Assembly (NCBI RefSeq): GCF_024498195.1
Contig: NZ_CP101824.1
Coordinates: forward strand, 682,001 to 746,000
From: Halovivax cerinus
GTDB taxonomy: Archaea; Halobacteriota; Halobacteria; Halobacteriales; Natrialbaceae
Direction: 5' to 3'
DNA length: 64,000 nt
Shown piece by piece: positions 16,521 through 24,755 of the stretch (within the stretch, counting starts at the first letter, position 1; the number at the start of each line of letters is the position of its first letter). The notes under the pieces are model-generated. The model was not told the origin of the DNA and searched no databases. It saw only the letters and a list, made by a program, of their open reading frames with translations. A program made the position numbers and the translations under genes.

Positions 16521-17205
16521 CGAACCCACCGTGGAACAGTAGCGTCTGTACGGTGTCGAAAGTCTCCGTGTCGTACAGGGTGATGGCGCTTGTAAGTATC
16601 TCTCTGATGGAGTCCTCGTAGTTCGGGACCGCCGACAGTCCTTCGACGTCGATTTCGTAGGCGTACCGATCGTCGTCGAAGGTCCGATCTTCGAGGTCCT
16701 GTCGAACGCGGTTGGCAACCCGTTGTGATGCCATCCGGTCTTCCTCGACGAGTACCCACAGATCGATGTCGCTCCGACGGTCGGCCTCACCACGCGCGAC
16801 GCTCCCGTATACGACGATTCCCACGATATCGTCGATTCGATCGAGAAGTTCGTCCACGGCGACTCGGACCGGTTCCTGAAACGCCGCCTGCGGAATCTGC
16901 AGGAACGGGTCGTCCGGTCGGCTGAGGCGCTCTCGATTGATTTGCACCGTCCGTTTGTTCCCATCGCGCTGATCGGTGACGAGATAGTTGGCGGCCAGTA
17001 CGTCGATGGCTTTCGACACGCTCGCCTGCGAGTACTCGACGGCGTCGGTCAGTTCAGTTATCGTGAACTCGTCCGTGTGGTGTCGAGATAAAAAAGATAA
17101 GATGTCGTTCACCGCTCGACTTGCAAAGATACGCGGCTCATTAGGCGGAATATCGAGGATGATCGTCGACCTACTTTCGGTATCCATATTCGAGAATCGA
17201 CTCAT
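16513..17205 (-). CDS. HTH-MNT nucleotidyltransferase fusion (antitoxin-like)
   Basis: The 230-aa protein fuses a winged helix (about residues 25-95, with ITELTDAVEYSQASVSKAID) to a minimal nucleotidyltransferase domain (about 115-200). The catalytic motif is YGSVARGEADRRSDIDLWV, with the GS pair and the DxD metal-binding aspartates. MNT antitoxins transfer nucleotides to their HEPN partner, encoded next. The HTH presumably lets the protein regulate its own promoter. Starts at 17205 and 17187 are both possible. The promoter region at 17215-17260 is notably AT-rich for this genome, which hints at acquisition. Confidence 0.82.
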   Translation of the reverse strand: MSRFSNMDTESRSTIILDIPPNEPRIFASRAVNDILSFLSRHHTDEFTITELTDAVEYSQASVSKAIDVLAANYLVTDQRDGNKRTVQINRERLSRPDDPFLQIPQAAFQEPVRVAVDELLDRIDDIVGIVVYGSVARGEADRRSDIDLWVLVEEDRMASQRVANRVRQDLEDRTFDDDRYAYEIDVEGLSAVPNYEDSIREILTSAITLYDTETFDTVQTLLFHGGFDA

Positions 17206-17225
17206 TATCTAGTGATGGTTTCCCT

Positions 17226-17258
17226 TTCCACTTATAGTTTATATTGAATTGCGGATGC
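17226..17258 (-). promoter_or_regulatory. AT-rich promoter of the MNT/HEPN pair
   Basis: On the minus strand, TATAAACTATAAG lies 25-45 bp before the ATG at 17205 in an unusually AT-rich stretch. It contains two overlapping TATA-like elements. The MNT protein's own HTH domain may bind here. Confidence 0.5.
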
Positions 17259-17361
17259 CTTTATAAGGGATTCGTGGAGAGAGGTGCAGAACGAATGGCG
17301 GTGCTGGCGATGTTTCAGCGTGTGGCGCGTTCTACCGGCACGAACTGCGACGGGAATGCTG

Positions 17362-18147
17362 TCACACGTCGCGCCGCCGGAACCACAGCTGCGAGACGAC
17401 GACGAGGACGATCGTGGCCGCGACCAGGATCCCCGCGCCGACGAGGTCGTACTCGGCGTCCAGGAGGATCGCGTTCGGATCGTAGTACCGCGTGGGCGAG
17501 ATAGCGCCGACGATCTCGTAGTCGGTTCCCTCCAGGAGCGATTCGAGCATGTAGAGTCCGAAGATGGCCCCAAGGGCGACGCGCTGGGCGATCGCCGCCC
17601 GACTGGCGACGACGGACGCGAGCAGGCCGATCGCCGCGCAGGCGAAGAGGTACGGGATGGAGAAGACGTGCACGGCGGCGAGATCCGCGACGCCGATCGG
17701 GTGGTCGACCAGCCGGGTGCTCACGAAGACGACGACCGGTGTGATCACGTTGACGACGACGATCGGGACGGCCAGCGCCGCGAAGGTCTGCGCGACGACG
17801 CTGGCGCGCGAGATCGGCAGCGTGAGGAGGACGTCGGTCCGTTCGCGGTCGACGTCGTCGGCGATCGTCCCCGCGGCCAGGTACGCGAGGTACAGGCCGA
17901 GGAGGATCACCCAGCCGAACGTGTACAGTTCGAACGAGAGGAATCCCTCGATCGAACTCATCGTCTCGATATCGAACACCTGGAGGACCTGCGGGGGATA
18001 GGCCTCTAACAACTCGTCCTCGCCGAACGTGTCGGCGAAGGAGGGGTAGACCCAGATCACCATCGCGGCGAGCAGCGACATGGCCGCGGCGAGGTAGACG
18101 CTCCCCCGAACGCGCTCGCGACCGTAATAGGCGGCGAGTTCCATCAT
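17362..18147 (-). CDS. ABC-2 type transporter permease
   Basis: The 261-aa protein has six helices with a large extracytoplasmic loop after the first. DDVDRERTDVLLTLPISRAS near residue 105 is the coupling region typical of ABC-2 permeases (ERTxGTLExLLxxPxSR). It overlaps the ATPase gene by four bases (18144-18147) and forms an exporter with it. The substrate is unknown; such pairs may export drugs, lipids or peptides. Confidence 0.87.
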   Translation of the reverse strand: MMELAAYYGRERVRGSVYLAAAMSLLAAMVIWVYPSFADTFGEDELLEAYPPQVLQVFDIETMSSIEGFLSFELYTFGWVILLGLYLAYLAAGTIADDVDRERTDVLLTLPISRASVVAQTFAALAVPIVVVNVITPVVVFVSTRLVDHPIGVADLAAVHVFSIPYLFACAAIGLLASVVASRAAIAQRVALGAIFGLYMLESLLEGTDYEIVGAISPTRYYDPNAILLDAEYDLVGAGILVAATIVLVVVSQLWFRRRDV

Positions 18148-19274
18148 CGCGACGCACCTCCGGCGTCGTCGGCAGGCGTCGACGCGGGCGGATCGGTCTC
18201 GTCCGTTTCGGCGCCGTAGAACCGGAGGAAGACGTCCTCGAGCGGCGCCTCTTCTATCGTGCAGTCGTGCAGCGAGTACTCCCCGAGGCGGGCAAGCAGC
18301 GTGTTCACCTCGCCCGTGTACGTGAACGTGTACTCGTGGAAGTGATCGTCCGTGTCGGACTCGTGGAAGTGGTCGCCCGTGTCGGACTCGTGGAAGTGGT
18401 CGCCCGCGTCGGACTCGTGGGAGTGGTCACCAGCGTCGGGATCGGTGGCGGTCCGCTCACCACCCGCATCCGCGCTGTCCGTCGCGTCCGTCTCGGCACC
18501 TGCGGCGGAGCCGGTCGCCGAACCGGCGACGCCGGCACCGAGATCGTGGACCCCGTCGAGGCCATCGAGCGCGGCGTGCGGGATCGGCTCGGCGGCGGCC
18601 AGGCGGACGACCTTGCCGCTGCGTTCGAGCAGCGATTCGACCGGTTCCACCGTCACCAGTCGGCCCTGCCGGATGATGGCCACACGGTCACAGAGGCGGC
18701 GAACCTCGCCGAGGATGTGCGAAGAAAAGAGGACGGTGAGGCCGGTCTCGCGCTCCCGGCGGAGGAACTCGCCGAAGCGCTGTTTCATGAGCGGGTCGAG
18801 GCCACCCGTCGGCTCGTCTAAGATCACCAGTTCGGGATCGTGCATGAACGTGAGCACGAGACCGAGCTTGCGGACGTTGCCGTGGGAGTACTCCCGTATC
18901 GGGCGGTCGAGCGGCGGGTCGAACAGCTCGACGAGTTCGTCGCTCCGCCGATCGCCCTTGATGCGCTCGTGGAGGGCGATGAGCTCCCGGCCGGTCGCGG
19001 TCTCGTCGTACTGCGGGTTGTCGGGCAAGTATCCGATCCGGCGGCGCGCGTCGATGAGCGCCGATTCGTCGCGCACGTCGGCGCCGAGCACCGTCGCCGA
19101 ACCGTCCGTCGGCGAGATGAGGCCGAGCAGCATTCGGATCGTCGTCGTCTTGCCGGCGCCGTTCGGCCCGAGGTACCCGAAGATCTCGCCGCGCTCGACG
19201 GCGAACGAGACGTCGTCGTTCGCGAGTACCTCGCCGTAGTCCTTCGTGAGTCCGTCCAACGTGACCGCGTCCAT
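18144..19274 (-). CDS. ABC transporter ATPase with His-rich C-terminal repeats
   Basis: The 376-aa ATPase has Walker A GYLGPNGAGKTTTIRMLLGL, a signature-region motif YSHGNVRKLGL (in place of LSGGQ), Walker B LVILDEPTGGLDPL, and the switch His in FSSHILGEVRRL. A C-terminal regulatory domain follows after residue 225. Between its strands is an insertion of about 90 residues that includes four nine-residue repeats of the type GDHFHESDT. It is translationally coupled to the permease at 17362. Membrane-associated export is the role; the repeats may bind metal ions but are probably just expanded linker. Confidence 0.88.
   Translation of the reverse strand: MDAVTLDGLTKDYGEVLANDDVSFAVERGEIFGYLGPNGAGKTTTIRMLLGLISPTDGSATVLGADVRDESALIDARRRIGYLPDNPQYDETATGRELIALHERIKGDRRSDELVELFDPPLDRPIREYSHGNVRKLGLVLTFMHDPELVILDEPTGGLDPLMKQRFGEFLRRERETGLTVLFSSHILGEVRRLCDRVAIIRQGRLVTVEPVESLLERSGKVVRLAAAEPIPHAALDGLDGVHDLGAGVAGSATGSAAGAETDATDSADAGGERTATDPDAGDHSHESDAGDHFHESDTGDHFHESDTDDHFHEYTFTYTGEVNTLLARLGEYSLHDCTIEEAPLEDVFLRFYGAETDETDPPASTPADDAGGASR
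18334..18440 (-). repeat. 27-bp tandem repeat inside the ABC ATPase gene
   Basis: Four units start TCGTGGAAGTGGTCGCCC or close variants (18334, 18361, 18388, 18415). The last is the most diverged and one base short. They encode the His/Asp nine-residue repeats of the ATPase. Confidence 0.88.
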
Positions 19275-19399
19275 AGGCTCCGTTCGAACCCACAGACCGT
19301 AACTGTCGGGGGCCGTTCTCGGCCGTCCGGCCGAGTGACCCGTCCAGACCGGTCGGAATCGGCGCCTGGTTTTATACTCGCTCGCTCGAATCTACCCGT

Positions 19400-19822
19400 A
19401 TGTATCACGTTCTGCTCCCGATCGACGACGACGAGGACCGCGCGCTCGCACAGGCCCAGTACGTCGCCGACCTCCCGAACGCGAGCGAGTCGGTCCGGGC
19501 CATCGCCCTCTTCGTCTTCCACGGCGAGGGCGAGGACCTCCCCGACGAACTGGCCCAGTTCAACTCGGCGACGCGCGTCGGGTCCGTCCGCCGGGCGACC
19601 GAGTACCTGGACGACCGAGGGATCGAGACGACGGTCGTCGAGGACAGCGGCGACACGGTGGAGGATATCCTCGGCGTGGCCGAGGACCACGACGTCGACT
19701 CGATCGTCCTCGGCGGACGGAAGCGCTCGCCCGTCGGGAAGGCCCTCTTCGGGAGCGTCACCCAGTCGGTCATCCTGGAGACCGACCGACCGGTCGTCGT
19801 CACCGGGAACAACCACGGGTAA
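19400..19822 (+). CDS. Universal stress protein (UspA family)
   Basis: The 140-aa protein has one Usp domain: it starts [20 protein letters not shown] and contains [20 protein letters not shown], a variant of the ATP-binding loop. It ends in [18 protein letters not shown] at 19372-19380 is a TATA element about 25 bp before the start, giving a leaderless transcript. It is divergent from the ABC exporter. Confidence 0.9.
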   Translation: MYHVLLPIDDDEDRALAQAQYVADLPNASESVRAIALFVFHGEGEDLPDELAQFNSATRVGSVRRATEYLDDRGIETTVVEDSGDTVEDILGVAEDHDVDSIVLGGRKRSPVGKALFGSVTQSVILETDRPVVVTGNNHG

Positions 19823-19848
19823 CGGGCTCTGCGAGCGACGACGGTCGG

Positions 19849-20097
19849 CTACGCGACCGCGGCCAGGATCGTCCAGCCGACCAGTGCCATCCAGGCGATC
19901 GCCGCGACGCCGCGAGGGGTCCCGTCGGCCGAGACAGGCGGATTTCGGACGAGCGCATCGTAGACGAACGGTGTGGCGGCGAGCACGCTCACGACCCGGG
20001 CTAGCTGCATCGGAACCTGCGTGAACGTCCCGACGAGCCACCCGGACGCGAGCAGGACGGCGATCGCGACGAGGACGCGGTCGTAGTGCTCGACCAT
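19849..20097 (-). CDS. Small membrane protein
   Basis: The 82-aa product starts MVEHYDRVLVAIAVLLASGW and has two or three hydrophobic helices separated by TQVPMQLARVVS and VRNPPVSADGTPRG. A longer ORF reading reaches 20508, but the extension is Arg-rich shadow of the regulator at 20232. It is downstream of that regulator on the same strand. The function is unknown. Confidence 0.68.
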   Translation of the reverse strand: MVEHYDRVLVAIAVLLASGWLVGTFTQVPMQLARVVSVLAATPFVYDALVRNPPVSADGTPRGVAAIAWMALVGWTILAAVA

Positions 20098-20231
20098 CTC
20101 TCTCGTTCGTGAGTAGTCGTTCGACCGGTTTGAGTACTGCGCTTGCTCTCGGGTAGAAAGCCGCTGACTGACCGACGACGTGCGGCCCGAATCGAAGAAG
20201 CTACCGCCACGGTTCGAGAAGACGCCGCCGC

Positions 20232-20612
20232 TCAGAGGGCGCTCACGCTGCCGACCGTGTTCCGATCGGCGGTGCGCAACTGGACGCCGTCCTCGGGGGA
20301 GACGGTGAGGACGAACTCGTCGAGTCGCGCCGCGTACTCCGCGGTGTGATTGCCGGACCGACGAATGCGCAGTCCCTCCTCGAGGAGCCCGGCATCCGAG
20401 AGCTGGTCGAGCTTTCGGTACGTCGTCGAGAGCGCCAGGTCGGCCGACTCCGCGATCTCCTTCGCCGAGCGCGCCTCGTCGCTGGTCGCCTCGAGAACCT
20501 GTCGGCACGCCGGATCGTCGAAGGCGCCGACGACGTCGTCGACGTCGTACGTGGGTTCGTTCGTCGAGTGTGGCGCGTGCGAGTTCCGGGCCGCCTGCAT
20601 GGATTGGCTCAT
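20232..20612 (-). CDS. Winged-helix regulator (ArsR-like)
   Basis: The 126-aa protein has a winged helix: VVGAFDDPACRQVLEATSDE, AKEIAESADLALSTTYRKLD as the HTH, then LSDAGLLEEGLRIRR, and a beta wing (NHTAEYAARLDEFVLTV). It resembles the regulator at 8052. Its promoter carries a perfect inverted repeat around the TATA box (20660-20680), which it probably binds itself. Ligand and targets are unknown. The small membrane protein at 19849 follows, echoing the regulator-membrane protein pair at 7776-8408. Confidence 0.82.
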   Translation of the reverse strand: MSQSMQAARNSHAPHSTNEPTYDVDDVVGAFDDPACRQVLEATSDEARSAKEIAESADLALSTTYRKLDQLSDAGLLEEGLRIRRSGNHTAEYAARLDEFVLTVSPEDGVQLRTADRNTVGSVSAL

Positions 20613-20659
20613 ACTACAGAGTGGGAACCGGAGGGGGAGGAGTGCACACCACCTGTATC

Positions 20660-20680
20660 GGGGGTAGTTTATATACCCCC
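20660..20680 (-). promoter_or_regulatory. Perfect palindromic operator enclosing the TATA box of the 20232 regulator
   Basis: The site is GGGGGTA-N7-TACCCCC with 7-bp perfect arms (20660-20666 and 20674-20680). The spacer plus arm edges form TATATAAAC on the minus strand, the TATA box. A dimer bound here would exclude TBP. The ATG of the regulator is about 50 bp downstream, leaving a short leader. Confidence 0.72.
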
Positions 20681-20730
20681 GCCGCCTCGGCCGGCTCCGA
20701 ACGGTGTGTGATCCGGTCTGGCAGCCGGTT

Positions 20731-20855
20731 ACGCAGTCGGTGAGGATGTAGACACCCCGTCACACAGTCGGTGACGGTGTCGGCCCCTGTCACACAGTCG
20801 GTGACAGGGTGCTGTGACTCGCCGCGGAGTGGGTGAGGGTGTGGACACCCGGTCG
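20731..20855. repeat. Imperfect 30-bp tandem repeat in the 20613-20991 intergenic region
   Basis: Units beginning ACGCAGTCGGTGAGG or ACACAGTCGGTGAC lie at 20731, 20762 and 20792. A diverged fourth (GCGGAGTGGGTGAGGGTG) lies near 20824. The inner copies contain short inverted repeats. The rest of the 379-bp gap holds the palindromic operator and promoter of the regulator and no supported gene. Confidence 0.7.
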
Positions 20856-20991
20856 CGCGACGCGGGACCGCCGTCTCCGGCACCGCTCGATGGGGCATCC
20901 CGTTCGGGTCGGTATCCCCGTCGCGGCCCCGCGCATCGACCGACAAACGCGAGTCGACAGGCTGGCCTCGTTTGCAGACCCGCAGGCTGTC

Positions 20992-21132
20992 TCACGCGAA
21001 CGAATCGGGAGGGACCGACGTCCCACACAGCGCACAACCGTGTTCGACGAGCCCGTCTCGCTGCACCGCAGTCACGTCGAAGGACGCGCCGCAGGCCGGA
21101 CAGACGAACGTCGAGGAGTCGTGGGTTCCCAT
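20992..21132 (-). CDS. 46-aa zinc-ribbon protein
   Basis: The short product has two CxxC knuckles: FVCPACGASFDVTAV and EHGCALCGTSVPPDSFA. Spacing and the end motif DSFA match the 45-aa protein at 22974, so the two are paralogs. Haloarchaea encode many such one-domain zinc ribbons of unknown function. The start at 21132 is chosen because the family begins about eight residues before the first Cys; the longer ORF from 21288 adds Arg/Ser-rich shadow. Confidence 0.75.
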   Translation of the reverse strand: MGTHDSSTFVCPACGASFDVTAVQRDGLVEHGCALCGTSVPPDSFA

Positions 21133-21428
21133 GACACGTGTAGATCGGACACCCACGGATAAGCAACCGGTGGGCGTTCTCGCGCCCCTGGAATGCGGAC
21201 GGGACTCGCGTTCGGCTGCATTGCGTTCTGTGGTCGTTCCGAACGAATCCGAGTCGCTGCCGGCTCTACCGGTACGAATCGTCGGCACTACGGACCTCGG
21301 ATCGTGGCGGTGATCGCACGAGAACGCTCGTCAGACTGGATCACGTCCCCCGTCCGCGGTCATCGGGGCGCTCACCGCCGACCCACCACTGCACTGAAGT
21401 CGGGCCGCGTCCAAGGCCGTGCGTACGA

Positions 21429-22136
21429 ATGGCCGATGGGATACGCGCGACGGTGGCTATCATGGCGCCCGAGGGCTGTCCGATCGCCCGGGAATCGGCG
21501 CGGACGGAGTCGATCATCGATCAGACGGCGACCAGCGTCTCGCCGGCCGGATCGACCGGCAGCGTCACCGAGTACCTCGCCGCGGCCGACGACCCCGCGA
21601 CCGATACAGCGAACGCGGCCGACGAGGGTCCGGCGACCAACGCGGGGTCCACGCCGGACGAACCCGCGGCCGACGCCGTGTTCACGTACGGATCCGACGT
21701 GGTCTACCGCACGTCACACGAGGAGCCGGAGGGCTGTCCATGCGCGTGTCTCGGCTCGTACGGGTGTCCGGTCCACCGGTACGTCGCGGACGACGGGGAG
21801 GTGACCATCGTGTTCCACGCCGAATCGTTCGGGCAACTCCAGGACGTCATGGCCGACCTTCGAGAGCGGTTTCCGTCGGTCGACGTGCGGCGACTGCTCC
21901 AGCCGCCGCTCGACGGTACGCCGGACGACGGCGTCTTCGTCAACCGCGGCAAGCTCACCGACCGCCAGCGAGAGGTGCTCGAGACGGCGTACGAGAACGA
22001 CTACTTCGAACGTCCCAGAGGCGCGAACGCCTCCGAACTCGCCGCCGAACTCGACATTTCACCGTCGACGTTCACCGAACACCTCGTCACCGCCCAGCGA
22101 AAGCTCCTCGACGACGTGCTTGATCCCGGTTCCTGA
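21429..22136 (+). CDS. HTH_10 (Bat-like) regulator with Cys-rich motif
   Basis: The 235-aa protein ends in the bacterio-opsin-activator HTH_10 domain: LTDRQREVLETAYENDYFER, then ASELAAELDISPSTFTEHLV and AQRKLLDDVL. Near residue 100 it carries GCPCACLGSYGCPVH, four cysteines and a His that could bind a metal or cluster. A sensor-like alpha/beta region follows (VTIVFHAESFGQLQDVMADL). The N-terminal 70 residues look disordered. It resembles the redox-type HTH_10 regulators of haloarchaea. The target is unknown. The preceding 296-bp gap (21133-21428) shows no gene. A second start at 21462 is possible. Confidence 0.82.
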   Translation: MADGIRATVAIMAPEGCPIARESARTESIIDQTATSVSPAGSTGSVTEYLAAADDPATDTANAADEGPATNAGSTPDEPAADAVFTYGSDVVYRTSHEEPEGCPCACLGSYGCPVHRYVADDGEVTIVFHAESFGQLQDVMADLRERFPSVDVRRLLQPPLDGTPDDGVFVNRGKLTDRQREVLETAYENDYFERPRGANASELAAELDISPSTFTEHLVTAQRKLLDDVLDPGS

Positions 22137-22282
22137 ACCGCCGGCCGAGCGCCAGGCTGGCGCGGTGGACCGATTACGGCGAGAGCGAACACGGAGGAGC
22201 GACGGACGAACGCGGGGGAGCGACGAACGACCTCGGTGGGAACGACTTAAGACGGCCCGCGCGCACGGGCAACTGTACGACG

Positions 22283-22747
22283 ATGTCACTCGCACGGGAA
22301 ACGGAAATGGCGCCGGACGAACTCGACGCGTTTGTCGGCCAACAGGAGACCGGCGTGCTCTCTCTCGCGCGCGACGACGAACCGTACGCGATCCCGATCT
22401 CCTACGGCTACGACGCGAACGAGCGCGTGTTCTACCTCCGACTCGTCTCGACGCCCGAGAGCGAGAAACGACGCTACCTCTCGTCGTCGCCGCGGGCACG
22501 CCTCGTGGTCTACGACGAGAACCGACCCGAGTCGACCTACCGGAGCGTCGTCGCCGTCGGGTCGCTGGCGGAGATCCCGCCGGGCGAGCTCACCGTCGAT
22601 CGAATCGAACAGTACGGGGAGGCCAAGCGCCCGCTGTTCGAGATCTGGGCGAACTCGAAACAGGACCTCGACATCCAGCTCTACACCCTCGAGCCGGCCG
22701 AACTGAGCGGTCGACGAACGGAACTCGCCGCAGAGACCGACGCGTAG
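22283..22747 (+). CDS. Pyridoxamine 5'-phosphate oxidase-like flavin protein
   Basis: The 154-aa protein has the split-barrel FMN-binding fold: ELDAFVGQQETGVLSLARDD, AIPISYGYDANERVFYLRLV, ARLVVYDENRPESTYRSVVA, GSLAEIPPGE. This family is widespread in haloarchaea and includes FMN or F420 dependent reductases and flavin-binding proteins of unknown substrate. No partner gene is evident; it precedes a convergent zinc ribbon after a 226-bp gap with no features. Confidence 0.82.
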   Translation: MSLARETEMAPDELDAFVGQQETGVLSLARDDEPYAIPISYGYDANERVFYLRLVSTPESEKRRYLSSSPRARLVVYDENRPESTYRSVVAVGSLAEIPPGELTVDRIEQYGEAKRPLFEIWANSKQDLDIQLYTLEPAELSGRRTELAAETDA

Positions 22748-22973
22748 ATCGGCTCCTGGCGGGCGCGAAAACCCGACTCGTCGGGGCTGTACGCGCCGTG
22801 ACCGAGCGATCGACGGTCGGTCACCGCCGACCGTCGCACCGACTATCGTTCGGCGCGTGCGTGCAGATGGGTCCCCTCGGAGCGACCGGCGAATGCGAGC
22901 GAAGCACACCACCAGGTTCACGTCGTGAAAATCGGGTCCAGAGGGCGTTGCACCGACGGTCGTCGACCGCTGA

Positions 22974-23111
22974 CTACGCGGGGGCGAAGCTCTCGTCGCC
23001 GACAGCCTCGGAACAGATCGGACAGCCGTTCGACAAGATAGCCGTCCGCATCGGGCCGTTGATCTCGATGTGCTGGCCACACTCGGGACAGGTGAACTCG
23101 TATTCCGTCAT
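22974..23111 (-). CDS. 45-aa zinc-ribbon protein at the end of the TlpA/SCO operon
   Basis: The product starts MTEYEFTCPECGQHIEINGP and ends SNGCPICSEAVGDESFAPA. It has two CxxC knuckles 20 residues apart. Its ATG overlaps the stop of the TlpA-like gene by four bases (23108-23111), so it is translated with it. It is a paralog of the 46-aa ribbon at 20992. The position in a copper-enzyme maturation operon suggests a role there, but that is inference. Confidence 0.78.
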   Translation of the reverse strand: MTEYEFTCPECGQHIEINGPMRTAILSNGCPICSEAVGDESFAPA

Positions 23112-23776
23112 TTGTTGCTCCGTGCCGTCGTTGCGGTGGCTTCGCTCCGGGTGGTGATATGGGTTACCCCTCGTGACGCCGCCCCGGGTCGCACGCCTGC
23201 GGCCGGGTCACCGCGAGCGCCGCCGTCGTTCCTGGGGTGGTCTTTCGCGGCGGTAACCTGCTCTCGGAGTGCGTCGACGCCGACGTACTCGCTGTGGCGC
23301 CAGACGATCCGATTCTCCGCGTCGAGGACGACCGTGTAGGGGACGCCGGCCGCGTCGAGCGTCGCCGTCAGGTCGAGATCGGGGTCGTGTGCGACCGGCC
23401 AGCGGCCATCGTGGCGCTCCCACCAGTCCGCCACGTCCTCGCGAGTGATCGTGTCGCCGAGCGGCTCGTTCGTCACGGAGACGATCTGGACGTCCGTGTC
23501 GGTCTCGTCGACGAGTCGACCCATGGGCTGCATCTGGCGCGCACAGACGTCACACCAGGTGGCGAATATCTCGACGACGCTGACCCGTCCGCGTTCGGGT
23601 ACCGTCGTGGTCTCGGCCGGGTCGGCAGTTCCCGGGATCGTCGGCAGCTCGATCGGGTCGATCCGCGCCTCCTCGGAGCCGGGACGCCAGCCAGTCGTCG
23701 CCATCGCGCCCGCACCGCCGAGGACCGCGAGGGCGCCGGCACCGGCTATCAGCTCGCGACGACGCATCGTTACCAT
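23108..23776 (-). CDS. TlpA/ResA-like exported thioredoxin
   Basis: The 222-aa protein has a TAT-type leader (MRRRELIAGAGALAVLGGAG) and a thioredoxin-fold domain with VVEIFATWCDVCARQMQPMG (CDVC) and the cis-Pro loop GVPYTVVLDAENRIVWRHSE. A basic, low-complexity tail of about 40 residues follows. TlpA/ResA proteins keep cysteines of CuA or heme proteins reduced outside the membrane. It overlaps SCO1 by seven bases and the zinc ribbon by four. Together they look like a CuA or NirK copper-site assembly set. Confidence 0.88.
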   Translation of the reverse strand: MVTMRRRELIAGAGALAVLGGAGAMATTGWRPGSEEARIDPIELPTIPGTADPAETTTVPERGRVSVVEIFATWCDVCARQMQPMGRLVDETDTDVQIVSVTNEPLGDTITREDVADWWERHDGRWPVAHDPDLDLTATLDAAGVPYTVVLDAENRIVWRHSEYVGVDALREQVTAAKDHPRNDGGARGDPAAGVRPGAASRGVTHITTRSEATATTARSNK

Positions 23777-24618
23777 CCCTCCACGACCGCCCGCGCGTCG
23801 TCGCGAACGGTCTGCGGTGCCGGCGGTCCACCGGTGTACGCTCGCTCGACCAGTCCCGCCCGGTTCACCAGGAGGACCAGCGAAGTGTGGACGAAGTGGC
23901 GCGCGTGCGCCCCGTGGCCACCGTCGGTTTCGTTCGTCGTCTCCGCGGTGTGGCTGGTTTCGTTCGTCGACTCGGCGGTGTGGTTCCCACCCGTCTCGTC
24001 ACCGTCGCCCGGTTCGCCACCGTCGGGATCGTCTCCGCTCTGGTCCGTCGAGTCGGCTCCGTCCACGCGTTCGAAGGCGACGCCGAACGTGTCGTCGACG
24101 ACCGCCCTGGCCCGTGCTGGCGACTCCGGTCGGAGGAAGTACCAGTTGCCCGCGTCGAAGTCGACGCCGAGATCCCGCCCGTACTCGCGCAGGACCGGTC
24201 CCGTATCGTACTCGGGGTCGAATGTGATCGCCTGGAACACGATCTCGTCGGCGTCGCCGCGCTCGGCCGCGTCCGCCTGGACGCGCCGGATCGTCGCTGT
24301 GAGGCCCGGACAGACGGTCGTGCAGCTGGTGAAGACGAACGTCAGCATGGTGTGGCGCGCGCCGACGAACCCGGTGGTCGTCACCGATCGATCCTGCAGC
24401 GGTGCCGGAACCGTCGCGCTCGGGAGCTCGTCCCCGTAAATCGGGTGCGGAACGTCCGTCGTCTTCGCGCGCTCGTGGCCCTCCGGTGGGGCAAGGATCA
24501 GGTCGGTCGACGCGCGCTCTCCGCGTCCGAGACACCCCGCGAGCGTGCCGCCGATAGCCGTCGCTCCGGCGCTCCGGAGCACCGTCCGCCTGTCGATCGT
24601 CGATTGGGTCGTGTGCAT
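23770..24618 (-). CDS. SCO1/SenC copper chaperone lipoprotein
   Basis: The 282-aa protein has a lipoprotein leader (DRRTVLRSAGATAIGG, lipobox LAGC). The SCO fold carries FVFTSCTTVCPGLTATIRR (CxxxC) and, near the C-terminus, ARHFVHTSLVLLVNRAG with the third copper ligand His. An acidic, Thr/His-rich insertion (about residues 195-240) interrupts the fold before that His. SCO proteins deliver copper to the CuA site of oxidase subunit II. A CuA subunit is encoded at 36499, and NirK is encoded two genes upstream, so both are possible clients. Confidence 0.9.
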   Translation of the reverse strand: MHTTQSTIDRRTVLRSAGATAIGGTLAGCLGRGERASTDLILAPPEGHERAKTTDVPHPIYGDELPSATVPAPLQDRSVTTTGFVGARHTMLTFVFTSCTTVCPGLTATIRRVQADAAERGDADEIVFQAITFDPEYDTGPVLREYGRDLGVDFDAGNWYFLRPESPARARAVVDDTFGVAFERVDGADSTDQSGDDPDGGEPGDGDETGGNHTAESTNETSHTAETTNETDGGHGAHARHFVHTSLVLLVNRAGLVERAYTGGPPAPQTVRDDARAVVEGW

Positions 24619-24755
24619 GGGGTGTCGCCTCGGTCGGTGAGTCGCTCGCGGTGTCGGTCAGTCTGCAATCCGTTCGAATCGGGTGATTGTCGTCGCCCGT
24701 AGTGCAGGGCTCGCTGTCGGCGCCTGACGGCGTGCAGTGGCTGTCGTCGCTCGTC

